Shown in pieces: positions 35,181 to 44,371 of a stretch of 64,000 nucleotides of DNA (the first letter of the stretch is position 1; each line of letters opens with the position of its first letter). Both the position numbers and the translations under genes were made by a program. The notes beneath the pieces were generated by a model. It made no database searches. It saw only the letters and a program-made list of their open reading frames with translations, and was not told where the DNA came from. The stretch is from UTCFX2 sp963827155 (GTDB taxonomy: Bacteria > Chloroflexota > Anaerolineae > Anaerolineales > UBA4823). The DNA lies in assembly GCA_963827155.1 (NCBI GenBank), contig CAWGZV010000002.1:2666001-2730000 (forward strand), written 5' to 3'.

Positions 35181-36532
35181 ATGTCACGCGGCGCTGCTCT
35201 CGCATCCATTGCCTTACTGTTCATCCTGATCACTGCAGGCTGGTTTATCAGCCGACGTCCAGAGCCGGTGGCGCTGACGCCGGCATTGAGCGGAAACGAG
35301 GAATACTGCCTGACCTGCCATTCGGACCTACCAGAGATCAGCGCTGCGCATCCGATCGAGACATTCGGCTGTGTGATCTGCCACGGCGGTGAACGGCTGG
35401 CGCTGGATGCGGACCTCGCGCACAGCACGATGCGCGGCGGGCGGAATCCATCCGATTTTAAGGTAGTTGAGGTTTCCTGCGGCGGGCAAGACTGCCACAG
35501 CGGCCCGGAGCATGCCGAACGAGACCACATCCAGCGGGTGCTCCGAAACGTACAGGGGACCTACGCCGGCGCGATCGCGAGCATTCGCTTTACATTCGGG
35601 GCACAACCCGTTGAAAAAGCGCTGCAAGGGATTTATGCCGTAGAAAACCCAGATTATCACGTGGGCGACGCAGGAGTCCCCAAGACTCGAGGCATTCGAC
35701 GCGGCACAAGATAAATCGCCAAAAATCCAGGAGTTCTCGACGAACTGCCTTTTCTGCCATCTCTCGGCCCAAGCTCCTACGATTGGCGAGTTTCAGCCAC
35801 CTTCAAGTCCGTCCACTGAATCCGCGAAGCCGAAACCCGGTTCAACCTCGCCAGAGCTTGCCCGACTTACCGGCTGTGCGGCCTGTCATACCCCAAGCGC
35901 TGGGATGGACCTGGATCAGCCGCTACACCAGCTGACGACGGCCATTAGCTATACGCAATGCAACACCTGTCACAACCGCGGCAACTATGATTTACGCATG
36001 ATGAAATTTATCCCACGCACAGACCACCCATCCAGCCGGTTAGAGGACTACTACCAACCGATCTCACAATTCGTCCGCTGTGAATGGACGCTGGATTGCA
36101 TCGACTGCCATACCCGGATGGAAGCAATGGGGAACGGCAGCATCCCAAGTAATAAGAAGGAAGCGCAGTATATACGCTGCTCAACCTGCCATGGGACACT
36201 GGAAGAGCTGCCAAAATTTTATGAAATTCAAAACGCGGATGACATCGCCTTAAGGCTGGCGTTTTTAAACCCGATCCTGGCGCTGCAGGTCGGAGATAAG
36301 GTATTGGCAAGCGATAAAGTCGAGCCGCTCTGGAATACACGGCTGCTGTCAGACGGCGAATATGAGCTTGTCGGTAAGGCTACGGGTCAGCGCTTCAAAT
36401 TCCGGGCTGTGATGGGCAGCGGATGCCTGCAGAAACTCGATGAGCAGAAAATCACGATACTGCCACGCCTGTCACGCGGTCGATCGTCAGGCTGAAACGA
36501 ATGACCTTATTTACGGAAAAAGTTTGAGATGA
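35181..36532 (+). CDS. Membrane-anchored multiheme cytochrome c, two frameshifts
   Basis: About 449 residues after repair. An N-terminal TM anchor (about 5-24) is followed by heme motifs CLTCH, CVICH, the non-canonical C-G-G-Q-D-C-H (C-x4-C-H), CLFCH, CAACH, CNTCH, CIDCH, CSTCH and finally CHACH: eight ordinary motifs plus one variant. The CLFCH, CAACH and CHACH motifs only appear in the correct frame if one C is removed from CCCC at 35678-35681 and one A from AAAA at 36448-36451. The ATG at 35181 has AAGGAT upstream. The repaired 3' end overlaps the convergent proline dehydrogenase gene by 26 bases. It is the likely electron acceptor of the preceding cytochrome b. Confidence 0.8.
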
Positions 36533-37466
36533 AAAACCAGAGATTTGCCGGACGTTCTGCCAGTCGGCGGACGTAGAAAGGATACCATTCAGTCCCATAA
36601 GGAACATAGATCCTGACGGGATATCCTTGTGCGGCGGTCTCATCCTGCAGATCACGGCGGATTCCATAGAGCATCTGGAACTCAATAGCGGCTTTTGTCA
36701 AGCCGCGTTCTGCCGCATAGTTCTTTGCAAAAGCCAGCCGCTGCGGATCATGCGAGGCGATCGCTGGCAAAGGCGGGATTTTGCCATCAGGATTGACAGG
36801 CTGCGATTCATGCCGGACCGCTGCGTCGATCATCAGTTTTGTGAGCTGATCGTAATTGGCATCAACATCACTTTTCTTAGGGAATGCAACTTCTGGGGCC
36901 TCTTTATAAGCACCTTTGCACAACCGGATTCGACCGCCTCTGGCAGAGATGCGCCTGAGATCTTCAACACTTCGATAAAGGTAAGCCTGGATCACGACTC
37001 CGGTATTTGTGAAACCTTCATCAATCATCTGGTCGAAGATCGCAAGCGTCTGATCGACTAATGTTAAATCCTCCATATCGATGCGGACAAAATTACCCCG
37101 ATCTTGAGCGGAGCCAAGGATACGGCGGAGGTTCTGGGCGCACAGCATTGGATCGAGCGCCAGACCAATCTGAGTTAGTTTAATGGAGACATTGGCACGC
37201 ACATCCGATTGGTCAATCGCTTCGATCGCTTTCAAGATATCTTCAACTGCCTGATGGGCTTCATTTTCGTTTGTTGTATGCTCGCCTAAGTGATCAAGGG
37301 TGGCATTGATCCCCTTTTGATTCAATTCCCGAATGGCACGAACAGCGTCGTCGAGCGTTTCACCAGAGATGAAACGGGAAGCTGCTTGCCAGGCGAAATC
37401 CCAGCGAGTCACAATCCGGCGCGCCCAGCTCGCGGTTGAAAGATAAATCAATATCGATCTGAGCAT
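36507..37466 (-). CDS. putA: Proline dehydrogenase
   Basis: A 319-residue monofunctional FAD-dependent proline dehydrogenase (the PRODH part only, usually called PutB or PruA-partner in Gram-positives). Barrel motifs are clear: ATLDHLGEHTTN, ANVSIKLTQIGLALD, VRIDMED, VIQAYLYRSVEDL, IRLCKGAYKE and FQMLYGIRRDLQ, with the C-terminal VYVPYG-type segment RIYVPYGTEWYPYFxRRLAERP. It oxidises proline to pyrroline-5-carboxylate and passes electrons to quinone at the membrane. No P5C dehydrogenase is encoded next to it. Its 3' end overlaps the repaired multiheme cytochrome gene. Confidence 0.9.
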   Translation of the reverse strand: MLRSILIYLSTASWARRIVTRWDFAWQAASRFISGETLDDAVRAIRELNQKGINATLDHLGEHTTNENEAHQAVEDILKAIEAIDQSDVRANVSIKLTQIGLALDPMLCAQNLRRILGSAQDRGNFVRIDMEDLTLVDQTLAIFDQMIDEGFTNTGVVIQAYLYRSVEDLRRISARGGRIRLCKGAYKEAPEVAFPKKSDVDANYDQLTKLMIDAAVRHESQPVNPDGKIPPLPAIASHDPQRLAFAKNYAAERGLTKAAIEFQMLYGIRRDLQDETAAQGYPVRIYVPYGTEWYPFYVRRLAERPANLWFFISNFFRK

Positions 37467-37631
37467 GAAAAATCCTCAAGAATCCCAATAATCTCGGGAT
37501 TAATATTATTCTAGCACCCAGATCGATCAAACTCATCTCGCGTACGTCATGCCAAAAGGTTGACAAATGGCATGTTTTTTGCAGCGAAGGAATATGATAA
37601 ACGAATCGTCTGCCAGGATTGACTTGAACTC

Positions 37632-37648
37632 TGGCACGATAATTGCAT
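37632..37648 (+). promoter_or_regulatory. Sigma-54 (-24/-12) promoter upstream of rpoN
   Basis: TGGCACG (37632-37638), four bases, then TTGCAT (37643-37648) gives GG-N10-GC spacing identical to the sigma-54 consensus TGGCACG-N4-TTGCA. It lies 37 bases before the rpoN ATG, placing the start site near 37658-37661. It is the only such site I noticed in the window, and its position before rpoN itself indicates autoregulation. Confidence 0.85.
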
Positions 37649-37684
37649 CTGTTCGATTATAATAAAGCCTGATAAGGAGAACAG

Positions 37685-39095
37685 ATGCTCCTCCAATCCC
37701 AAAAGACCTCACTTCGTCAGATCCCTACCGCTCATCTGGCGCAGACAATGACCCTGCTAGAGATGACAAATGATGAGCTGCGCCAAAGGATCGAGTCTGC
37801 GCTCTCCTCCAATCCAGCGCTTGAACTAATCGAAGATCCCCGCTGCCCACAATGCCACAGACCCTTGCCCTCTTCGGGACCATGCAGCTCATGCAGCGCG
37901 CCAAATCCGGAGATGCCTGACGAGCCAATCGTATTCCTTTCTCCGCGTCAAGATTTAAACCAGATGGGGAAAGGCATGTCAGACGACGACATGCCGGCAG
38001 AAGAATGGACCGCGGCAGTCGAAGACCTTCCTACCTATGTCTTGAAACAAATCGCCTCAGAGTTGGCGCTGGATGAACGCGGGATCGCAGCTCACATCTT
38101 AACTGGCCTGGATGATGATGGTTTGTTGAGCGTACCGCTGGTGGAAATTGCCCATTATCACCACGTTCCCATCTCAAAGGTCGCCAAGGTTCAACGTCTG
38201 ATCCAGTTTGCAGATCCATTGGGGGTTGGTTCGCGAACGCCGCAAGAAGCGCTGATGGTCCAGCTAGAAGCGCTGAGCGAGACCCGGACGGTCCCTCCAA
38301 TGGCGATGAAGTTGATCGATGAGGGCCTGGAACTGTTAAGCCGGAAAGCATACACCGAATTAAGCCGTAAGCTGCACCTCTCAATTAATGTGATCCTCAA
38401 ATTGGAAGCCTTCATCAGCGACAACCTTAATCCCTACCCAGCACGAGCACATTGGGGAGAAGCCCAGCAAAGAGTGGAACAAATCCCGACATATCGAGAA
38501 GCTGACGTAATCATCTCTCAGGCTAACAATGAACCGAACTCGCCCTTGCTGGTGGAGGTCGTTTCTCCATACGCCGGTTTATTGAGGGTCAACCCGCTAT
38601 TTCGAGATGCACTTCGTCAAGCACCTGAAGAACGAAGCAGAGAATGGGAAGAAGTGCATGAGGAAGCGGTTTTATTAGTGAAATGCCTTCAACAGAGGAA
38701 CAACACTCTGGTACGGTTGATGAAAAACCTGGCTTCAATTCAAAGGGAATTCATCTTGTATGGGGACGCCTACATGAAGCCAATCACCCGAGCAGAGCTT
38801 TCAGTCATATTGGATGTGCATGAGTCCACCGTCTCGCGCGGTGGCAGGAAAAGCGGTACAATTGCCAAACAATAAAATCGTGCCGCTGTCAAAATGGTTC
38901 GACCGAAGTCTGAACATTCGAACGGCATTGATGCAAATCATTGCCGAAGAAGCGGAGCCCTTAAACGACACCGAACTGGCAGAGCGGTTGTTCGAGCAGG
39001 GCTTCAATATTGCCAGGAGGACAGTCGCAAAATATCGCTCCATCGAGGGCATATTGCCTGCTCAACTCCGCCAGTCAAACCTGGCTGCGAGCTAA
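37685..39095 (+). CDS. rpoN: RNA polymerase sigma-54 factor, with CxxC insertion and one frameshift
   Basis: About 470 residues. Region I (1-50, Gln/Leu-rich, SLRQIPTAHLAQTMTLLEM) binds activators. It is followed by an insertion with Cys54, Cys57, Cys67 and Cys70 (CPQC-x9-CSSC), a zinc-ribbon-like element not found in the E. coli protein. Core-binding region III and the HTH (LDVHESTVSRA) precede the C-terminal RpoN box ARRTVAKYR. The frame breaks at 38834-38840: adding one CG to the CGCGCG run restores HESTVSRAVAGKAVQLPNN and links to the second frame. Probably a sequencing error. A GGAGA ribosome binding site precedes the ATG. The kinase and activator genes follow. Confidence 0.9.
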
Positions 39096-39112
39096 ATCAT
39101 CCACAGCTTATT

Positions 39113-41089
39113 ATGAATGAGGGATCTGGTTTCTCGGCGAGAATTCCCTGGCTCAGTCATAAAACCCGTATCGGCGATCTGGAAGATATCCTGGAATCGC
39201 TGCCTCAAGCCGCCCTTTTAATCCAACCTGAAACCTGGCTGATTCGCTACGCCAACTCTAAGACCTTCGACCTGACAAACTTCACGAGCGGGGAATTGAT
39301 CGGGGTTGATGCTCGGTCGCTGTTTGCAGATTGGTTCGAACCGATCAATGTCAACAGATCAGGGAGGGCATTCAACAAAAATACGGGGGCAGCCGGTCTG
39401 AAACACCTCATCCGGCGGGACCGGTCCCAGATCCTGACCCGCTTGAATGTCAGCTCGATTAAGAACCTGGCAGATCTTGACCTTCTATACATCACAGAAG
39501 CGGAACCCACCAATCCGGAACCAGAACGGGGCAGCGGAACGCCATTCTGGAAAAGCTTGAATGAACTGCTTGAAGCAGGAAACGTAACGGAAATGAAAGA
39601 TGCGCTTGAAAAGGCGATGAAGTCTGCCGCGGAGCTATCCAGGGCGGAAACCGTCATTATTTACCGCTTGATGGAAGCGGCGCCAGAAATCCGGATGCTG
39701 ACCGGAACCGGTGAGCTTTCGCTGCTGCCCGAGTTATTGAATGCCAACGATCTGACTACGTTGAACGAAGCCAGATTATGGGAGACAGGCAAGCAACCAA
39801 GCTGCAGCCTATACAGAGCGGCGCGGGCGAACAGGGTTCGCTTCCTAGCTACTGCGCCTATTGGCGACAAATCAGCGATTGTTGGATTGGTCTTGCTGGC
39901 CGGCAAGCAAAACACCCCGAGCGGGGATGCGGTTGAAATCGCGCGCAGTCTGGCTGCGGTCACAGCATCGATCTTTCACAGCCATATTCAACGGATGAAT
40001 TTACAGAGCGAGCTTGAGCTACGCCGGCAGCAAACAGCACGATACCTGACCATTGCGGAACGGGTGCAAGAAGGGATCATGCAGCTCTCTGCCGATCTGT
40101 ACATCAGGGAGATCAATCCTCGCCTCGAGCAAATGCTGGGCTACTCCAATCGAGAGGTGGTTGGACAGGAGGCCGAAAAAATCCTGGTTGGGAACGACCT
40201 GCTCCCAAAGGCTCTGGCGCAAGCCCAAGCGGGGGAATCTGTGCTGACCCTCGGAGAGCTGCGCTTATTTAGAAGAAACGGCGAGCTTTTCCAGGCGATG
40301 GTTAAAGTCTTTCCAATGTTAAACGAAAAGAGCGTCGAAGGGATCCTGGTGTTTATCCAGGACCAGAGCGAGAAGGAGCAAATTCGCCTGCAAACTGAGG
40401 ATCTCGAAAATCGGGCTTCGCTGGGGATGTTGATGTCGGTCTTTGCTCACGAGGCACGCAATCCGATCAACAATATAAGCATCGCGCTGCAAGCTATGGG
40501 ATCCAATCTGCCTGAAGACGATCCTCGCCAGGACCAGATCGGACGGATGCTGCAGGATTGCGACCGGCTGGCAGAGCTGATCAAGTCGGTGCTTGGTTAT
40601 TCAAAACCGATGGAATACACGATGGAACCTCTGGATCTCGGCCCACTGGTAAAACGGCTGGTGGAGTGGCAGCGCGCCAAGCTGAACCACGCGATGATCC
40701 AATGCGAACTGCAACTGGATGAAGACTGCGCCCAGATTTCTGGCAACTCGCGGGCGCTCGAACAGGTGTTTAATAATCTGGTCACCAACGCTATCCAGGC
40801 GATGGAGGGGATGACCGGCGCAGTTACGGTAAAAGTATCCCAAATCCGCTCTGAGGAAGGCCTTCCATACGTGGAGGTCAGCGTGGCTGATAACGGACCC
40901 GGCATCCCAAAAGAGATCCAGGAAAAGATATTTCAGCCATTTATCACGACCAAACGCAACGGTAACGGGCTTGGTTTATCAATTGCAAAGCGGATTGTGA
41001 CCGCCCATAAAGGCAAAATTCGACTAACCAGCTTCCCCGGCGGTACAGTATTCAGGGTGCTGCTGCCAATCCTGGAAGACTACAATTAG
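39113..41089 (+). CDS. NtrB-like sensor histidine kinase (PAS-GAF-PAS)
   Basis: A 658-residue soluble kinase without TM helices. It has an N-terminal PAS-like domain (about 18-130), a GAF-like domain (about 150-300), and a second PAS domain (about 315-430, LSADLYIREINPRLEQMLGYSNREVVG). HisKA carries His446 in SVFAHEARNPINNIS, and the HATPase has NLVTNAIQAMEG, VADNGPGIP and GNGLGLSIAKRIV. This is the NtrB/PilS-type layout expected to control a sigma-54 activator. It lies 17 bases after rpoN and 27 bases before the activator gene, so the three are an operon. The stimulus is unknown. Confidence 0.9.
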   Translation: MNEGSGFSARIPWLSHKTRIGDLEDILESLPQAALLIQPETWLIRYANSKTFDLTNFTSGELIGVDARSLFADWFEPINVNRSGRAFNKNTGAAGLKHLIRRDRSQILTRLNVSSIKNLADLDLLYITEAEPTNPEPERGSGTPFWKSLNELLEAGNVTEMKDALEKAMKSAAELSRAETVIIYRLMEAAPEIRMLTGTGELSLLPELLNANDLTTLNEARLWETGKQPSCSLYRAARANRVRFLATAPIGDKSAIVGLVLLAGKQNTPSGDAVEIARSLAAVTASIFHSHIQRMNLQSELELRRQQTARYLTIAERVQEGIMQLSADLYIREINPRLEQMLGYSNREVVGQEAEKILVGNDLLPKALAQAQAGESVLTLGELRLFRRNGELFQAMVKVFPMLNEKSVEGILVFIQDQSEKEQIRLQTEDLENRASLGMLMSVFAHEARNPINNISIALQAMGSNLPEDDPRQDQIGRMLQDCDRLAELIKSVLGYSKPMEYTMEPLDLGPLVKRLVEWQRAKLNHAMIQCELQLDEDCAQISGNSRALEQVFNNLVTNAIQAMEGMTGAVTVKVSQIRSEEGLPYVEVSVADNGPGIPKEIQEKIFQPFITTKRNGNGLGLSIAKRIVTAHKGKIRLTSFPGGTVFRVLLPILEDYN

Positions 41090-41116
41090 CTACTCCTGAA
41101 TTCAAATGAGGTAAGT

Positions 41117-42280
41117 ATGAGTGGAACAGTCCTGATCGTTGACGACGAGGAAAACGCACGTCTGGCTATCACAGACTACCTAGGTCCGCATGGTTTCGAG
41201 ACGATCAGTGTAGCTTCTTTAGCCGAGGCAAGATCGATTTTGGGTCGTGGTCAGGCAGACGTTGTGGTGCTGGATGTTCAGCTCGACGACGGGTACGGTC
41301 CCAGCCTGCTCAATGAAACCGCACAAATGCCCATGCGCCCTCCAATCATATTGATGACCGGGCATGGCGATATCAATTCAGCAGTGGACGCGATGAAGAA
41401 GGGCGCCTATGATTTTCTGCAAAAGCCGCTCAATATGTCGCAATTAGAACAATCGATCCGCAGAGCGCTCGAGATTGTCGCCATGCGGCGGGAGCTGAGT
41501 TTTCTGCGTGATGTCCAAAAGGAAGAGCTGAATTTTATTGTCGGCTCGTCTTCGAAAATGCAAGCTTTAATGGACGGTGCTCAGCGGGCGGCGGAGGCCT
41601 CGGTTTCGGTGCTGATCACCGGGGAAACCGGGACCGGGAAGGAAGTGCTTGGTCGGGCAATTCACAAAATGGGTCCGAGGGCCAGTAAGCCTTTTATGGA
41701 TATCAACTGCGCCGCGATCCAGAGCACTGTAATCGAATCTGAACTCTTTGGCTACGAAGCTGGCGCGTTCACCAGCGCAGAAAGGCGAAAGCTTGGGTTA
41801 ATGGAAGTAGCCGATGGCGGGATCTTGTGGTTAGATGAGATCGCGTCTATGTCCGTGGATATGCAGGCTAAACTGCTGCGGGCGATTGAAGAACAATCCT
41901 TCCGCCGGGTTGGCGGAACTAATCTGATCCATGTGGATGTGCAGGTGATGGCTGCATCGAACCGATCACTGCCCAACTTGATTGAAGTCGGGGAATTCCG
42001 GGAGGATCTCTACTACCGATTGAAAGTGGTCAACCTTGAAATCCCACCGCTCAGGGAGCGTAAGGAGGATATCCCAGACCTGGTTGGTTTTTACATAAAA
42101 TTTTACAACCAGAAATTAGGCAAGAATATCCAGGATATCAGTCCGCGGGCGATGAATGCTTTAACTGAATATCGCTGGCCGGGGAATATCCGCGAGCTAA
42201 AGAACGCGATTTATCACGCGATGCTATACTGCGATGAGGCATGCATCGACCTGCCTCACTTTCCATCTGAATTAGGATGA
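41117..42280 (+). CDS. NtrC-family sigma-54 activator lacking a DNA-binding domain
   Basis: 387 residues. Receiver domain with Asp53 (VVLDVQL), then an AAA+ domain with Walker A GETGTGKE (169-176), Walker B ILWLDE (236-241), NREDLYYR-type FREDLYYRLKV sensor and RWPGNIRELKN. The sigma-54-contacting loop is G-A-F-T-S-A (216-221) instead of GAFTGA. The protein ends 30 residues after the sensor II region with HFPSELG, and only 41 bases separate its stop from the convergent gene, so there is no room for a Fis-type HTH. DBD-less activators are known in Chlamydia (CtcC) and Helicobacter (FlgR). It probably activates from solution. Confidence 0.9.
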   Translation: MSGTVLIVDDEENARLAITDYLGPHGFETISVASLAEARSILGRGQADVVVLDVQLDDGYGPSLLNETAQMPMRPPIILMTGHGDINSAVDAMKKGAYDFLQKPLNMSQLEQSIRRALEIVAMRRELSFLRDVQKEELNFIVGSSSKMQALMDGAQRAAEASVSVLITGETGTGKEVLGRAIHKMGPRASKPFMDINCAAIQSTVIESELFGYEAGAFTSAERRKLGLMEVADGGILWLDEIASMSVDMQAKLLRAIEEQSFRRVGGTNLIHVDVQVMAASNRSLPNLIEVGEFREDLYYRLKVVNLEIPPLRERKEDIPDLVGFYIKFYNQKLGKNIQDISPRAMNALTEYRWPGNIRELKNAIYHAMLYCDEACIDLPHFPSELG

Positions 42281-42312
42281 TTCCGGCTGAATCAGGATGA
42301 TTTCGGTTGAAT
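42268..42312. repeat. 20-base tandem repeat spanning the activator stop codon
   Basis: TGAATTAGGATGATTCCGGC (42268-42287), TGAATCAGGATGATTTCGGT (42288-42307) and a partial third unit TGAATCGGA. The gene's stop codon lies in the first unit. It may mark the point at which a C-terminal domain was lost, or be a simple slippage duplication. Confidence 0.7.
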
Positions 42313-42321
42313 CGGAGCTTA

Positions 42322-43866
42322 TCAGGGGTTATTCCAGATCACAAACATTTCTGCAACGCAAAACCGGCGGTCCGGCTCATCTGCCACACAGGCTTTATAA
42401 GGAATGATGGCGCCGTTAAGGGCATCGAAGTTCGGAAATTTATAACTTGATTTTCCGCTCGCGTCGGTTGCGGGCATCAGAAAGTGCTGTTCCTGGGAAT
42501 TTGGGGGGGTGACAGTCAGCTCTACCACCTCGCCAGCCAAAGGTTGCCCATTTTTCTCCACCCAGACTTCAATTTCCTGACCTTGATTTTGATTGAGTAT
42601 AGGGGAACGCTGCCAGATACGCAGCGAGATTTCATCCCTATTCGATTTGTCCTGACCGGAGGGATCGGTCTGCGGAGGGGTGGGCTGCAGGTTTTGGGAT
42701 GGATCCTGGAGCGATTTGGCTCTGGATTGCTCGGTCAACTGATTATAGGCGTACCCGAGGGGTTCGGGTCGAACCCGAGACCCTCGCGAGGCGGAGGCAT
42801 TGTACATCAAACATAGATTGGTAAAACATTGATGATCGATATTATTCATTAAAAATGAATAATGGGTGATCGGTGCACCAGAGTAGGTAATCCCGCCATG
42901 AGACTCGATGTATTCCCAAAAAAAGAGGGGGATGTCGTAGCCAAGGTTATCGCCAACTGAAAAGAAGTGCATATCTGGAGACTGGCTGGAAGGCTTTGGG
43001 GCTTCTTCCTTCACAGTTACGAGGCGGCTGAGAGGCAAGATCCTCACATTTCCATTATCTTCAGGGGAATCCGATACTAAAACCACATTTTCCAGGATCT
43101 GCTCCCACTGACCGGAGCTATTCATCCCTGCATCTGCCAGGGCGAACCCGGTAAAATCGATGCCGATCTTATCGACGAAATCCTGAAAGGCAGGATCGAT
43201 GTAGCTCTGGATGTCAATCGCTGCGTCGCTGCCAGGACGGTCTGGGCTGCATTTTCCATCGCAAGCCCAGGCACCATAAGCTAACAAGTGCACCTCCGGA
43301 GTGCCCTCCAGCCGGTAGAAACCCAAGTTTTCAAAGTACTGCTCATATCTTCGGCGAATGATGTTGAAACGCGGCTCGGTCAGGGGTTTGCCCACTGTCT
43401 TTGCGCCAAGCTGCTGGTAAAGTAGATAGAACTCTGGGAGGATCGTGTGACCTTCAAGATAAGGCAAGTTTGGGTCCTCTGGGCGGGGCACTGGCGGTTC
43501 AGCGACCGCCATATCTAAACCAAGCGGAGCAAAACGAAATTTGGAGGCTGCCGGTGCAGCTTCATCGAAAATCATTTTTACGGACTCCAGGAATTGGGTG
43601 GTCGCATACCCCTCTTTGCGAGAAGGGGAAATTGCGGGTCCGAACCGGTCGACCCCCCCTTGATAATCGATATATTCTTGAAAAATCGGGTCAATCTCAA
43701 AATATCCTAAGGAAGGGTCCGAGCGGTCGGTGGAGGATGAGCCACCCGAACAAGCGCTAGCCAGGAATACAACCACCAGAAATATGACTAAGAAACGCAG
43801 AACCCTTCCATGCTGCGCTCTCAGTTGGGGTGGCTTTGTGGCCAGGAGAGATTTCGGACCTCGCAT
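42322..43866 (-). CDS. Large lipoprotein of unknown function
   Basis: About 514 residues. The lipoprotein signal ends FLASAC, about residue 39 from the chosen ATG at 43866; a GTG at 43902 would add 12 residues. The N-terminal ~200 residues contain repeated aromatic-rich units (FQEYIDYQGGVDRFGPAIS, then LYQQLGAKTVGKPLTEP) resembling the short G-x-x-x-F-G-x-P surface repeats seen in secreted Chloroflexi proteins. The C-terminal ~100 residues look like an Ig/big-like beta domain (IEVWVEKNGQPLAGEVVELTV). It is exported and anchored outside. No enzymatic motif is seen. It is convergent with the sigma-54 operon, and the riboswitch region lies upstream. Confidence 0.65.
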   Translation of the reverse strand: MRGPKSLLATKPPQLRAQHGRVLRFLVIFLVVVFLASACSGGSSSTDRSDPSLGYFEIDPIFQEYIDYQGGVDRFGPAISPSRKEGYATTQFLESVKMIFDEAAPAASKFRFAPLGLDMAVAEPPVPRPEDPNLPYLEGHTILPEFYLLYQQLGAKTVGKPLTEPRFNIIRRRYEQYFENLGFYRLEGTPEVHLLAYGAWACDGKCSPDRPGSDAAIDIQSYIDPAFQDFVDKIGIDFTGFALADAGMNSSGQWEQILENVVLVSDSPEDNGNVRILPLSRLVTVKEEAPKPSSQSPDMHFFSVGDNLGYDIPLFFWEYIESHGGITYSGAPITHYSFLMNNIDHQCFTNLCLMYNASASRGSRVRPEPLGYAYNQLTEQSRAKSLQDPSQNLQPTPPQTDPSGQDKSNRDEISLRIWQRSPILNQNQGQEIEVWVEKNGQPLAGEVVELTVTPPNSQEQHFLMPATDASGKSSYKFPNFDALNGAIIPYKACVADEPDRRFCVAEMFVIWNNP

Positions 43867-44129
43867 TTTACTTTCGGAACCGTTCGCCTGTATCCCCACC
43901 ACTAAACCAAACCAGGGATGCCGAGCCTAAAGGACTTCTTTGATCGGATTACTAATTGTTCGTTAAGGTTAGGGCGATTATACCTTAATATAAATGGGAT
44001 TCTGCTTTATTCGCGTATATTAACAGCACTGATAGGTGAAAATCAATTATTGGTTTAGATTTGTTTAGGATGGTCAAAACCGATCATTTGTGATAAGCTT
44101 ATTTTCGATTAACCTTAATAACTCAAGCA

Positions 44130-44255
44130 GAAAGTGGCTGAGGCGCCTTACCCCCGGATGGGAAGGCACTTTGTCGAAGCCGGTGAAAGTCCGGCGCTGT
44201 CGCGCAACTGTAATCCGCAATGGCGGAGAGCCAGGTCGCACACCTCAGTCCAGTT
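44130..44255 (+). ncRNA. Cobalamin (AdoCbl) riboswitch aptamer
   Basis: The conserved aptamer core is clear: GGGAAGGC upstream (about 44160), GAAGCCGGTGAAAGTCCGGC (44176-44195), GCTGTCGCGCAACTGTAA and the B12-box variant GAGCCAGGTC (44227-44236) with flanking pairing ACCTCAG. It sits in the leader of the B12 uptake and salvage operon. Boundaries are approximate. Confidence 0.88.
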
Positions 44256-44274
44256 TCCACAAACCTCGCCGTAA

Positions 44275-44342
44275 GGAGGTGGAAGCCGTTTATGCCAGCA
44301 CATTCCACCTCCCTGCCCCTGCGACAGGGAGGCTTTCATTTT
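44275..44342 (+). terminator. Riboswitch expression platform (antiterminator/terminator pair)
   Basis: GGAGGTGGAA (44275-44284) can pair with TTCCACCTCC (44303-44312). Alternatively CCTCCCTG (44308-44315) pairs with CAGGGAGG (44325-44332), followed by the T-rich CTTTCATTTT. The two helices share the CCTCC bases at 44308-44312 and exclude each other. This is the layout of transcriptional control by the upstream cobalamin aptamer. Which helix B12 binding favours is inferred (terminator). Confidence 0.75.
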
Positions 44343-44371
44343 AAAATTCATTAGTGGGCTCAGGAGTAAAT

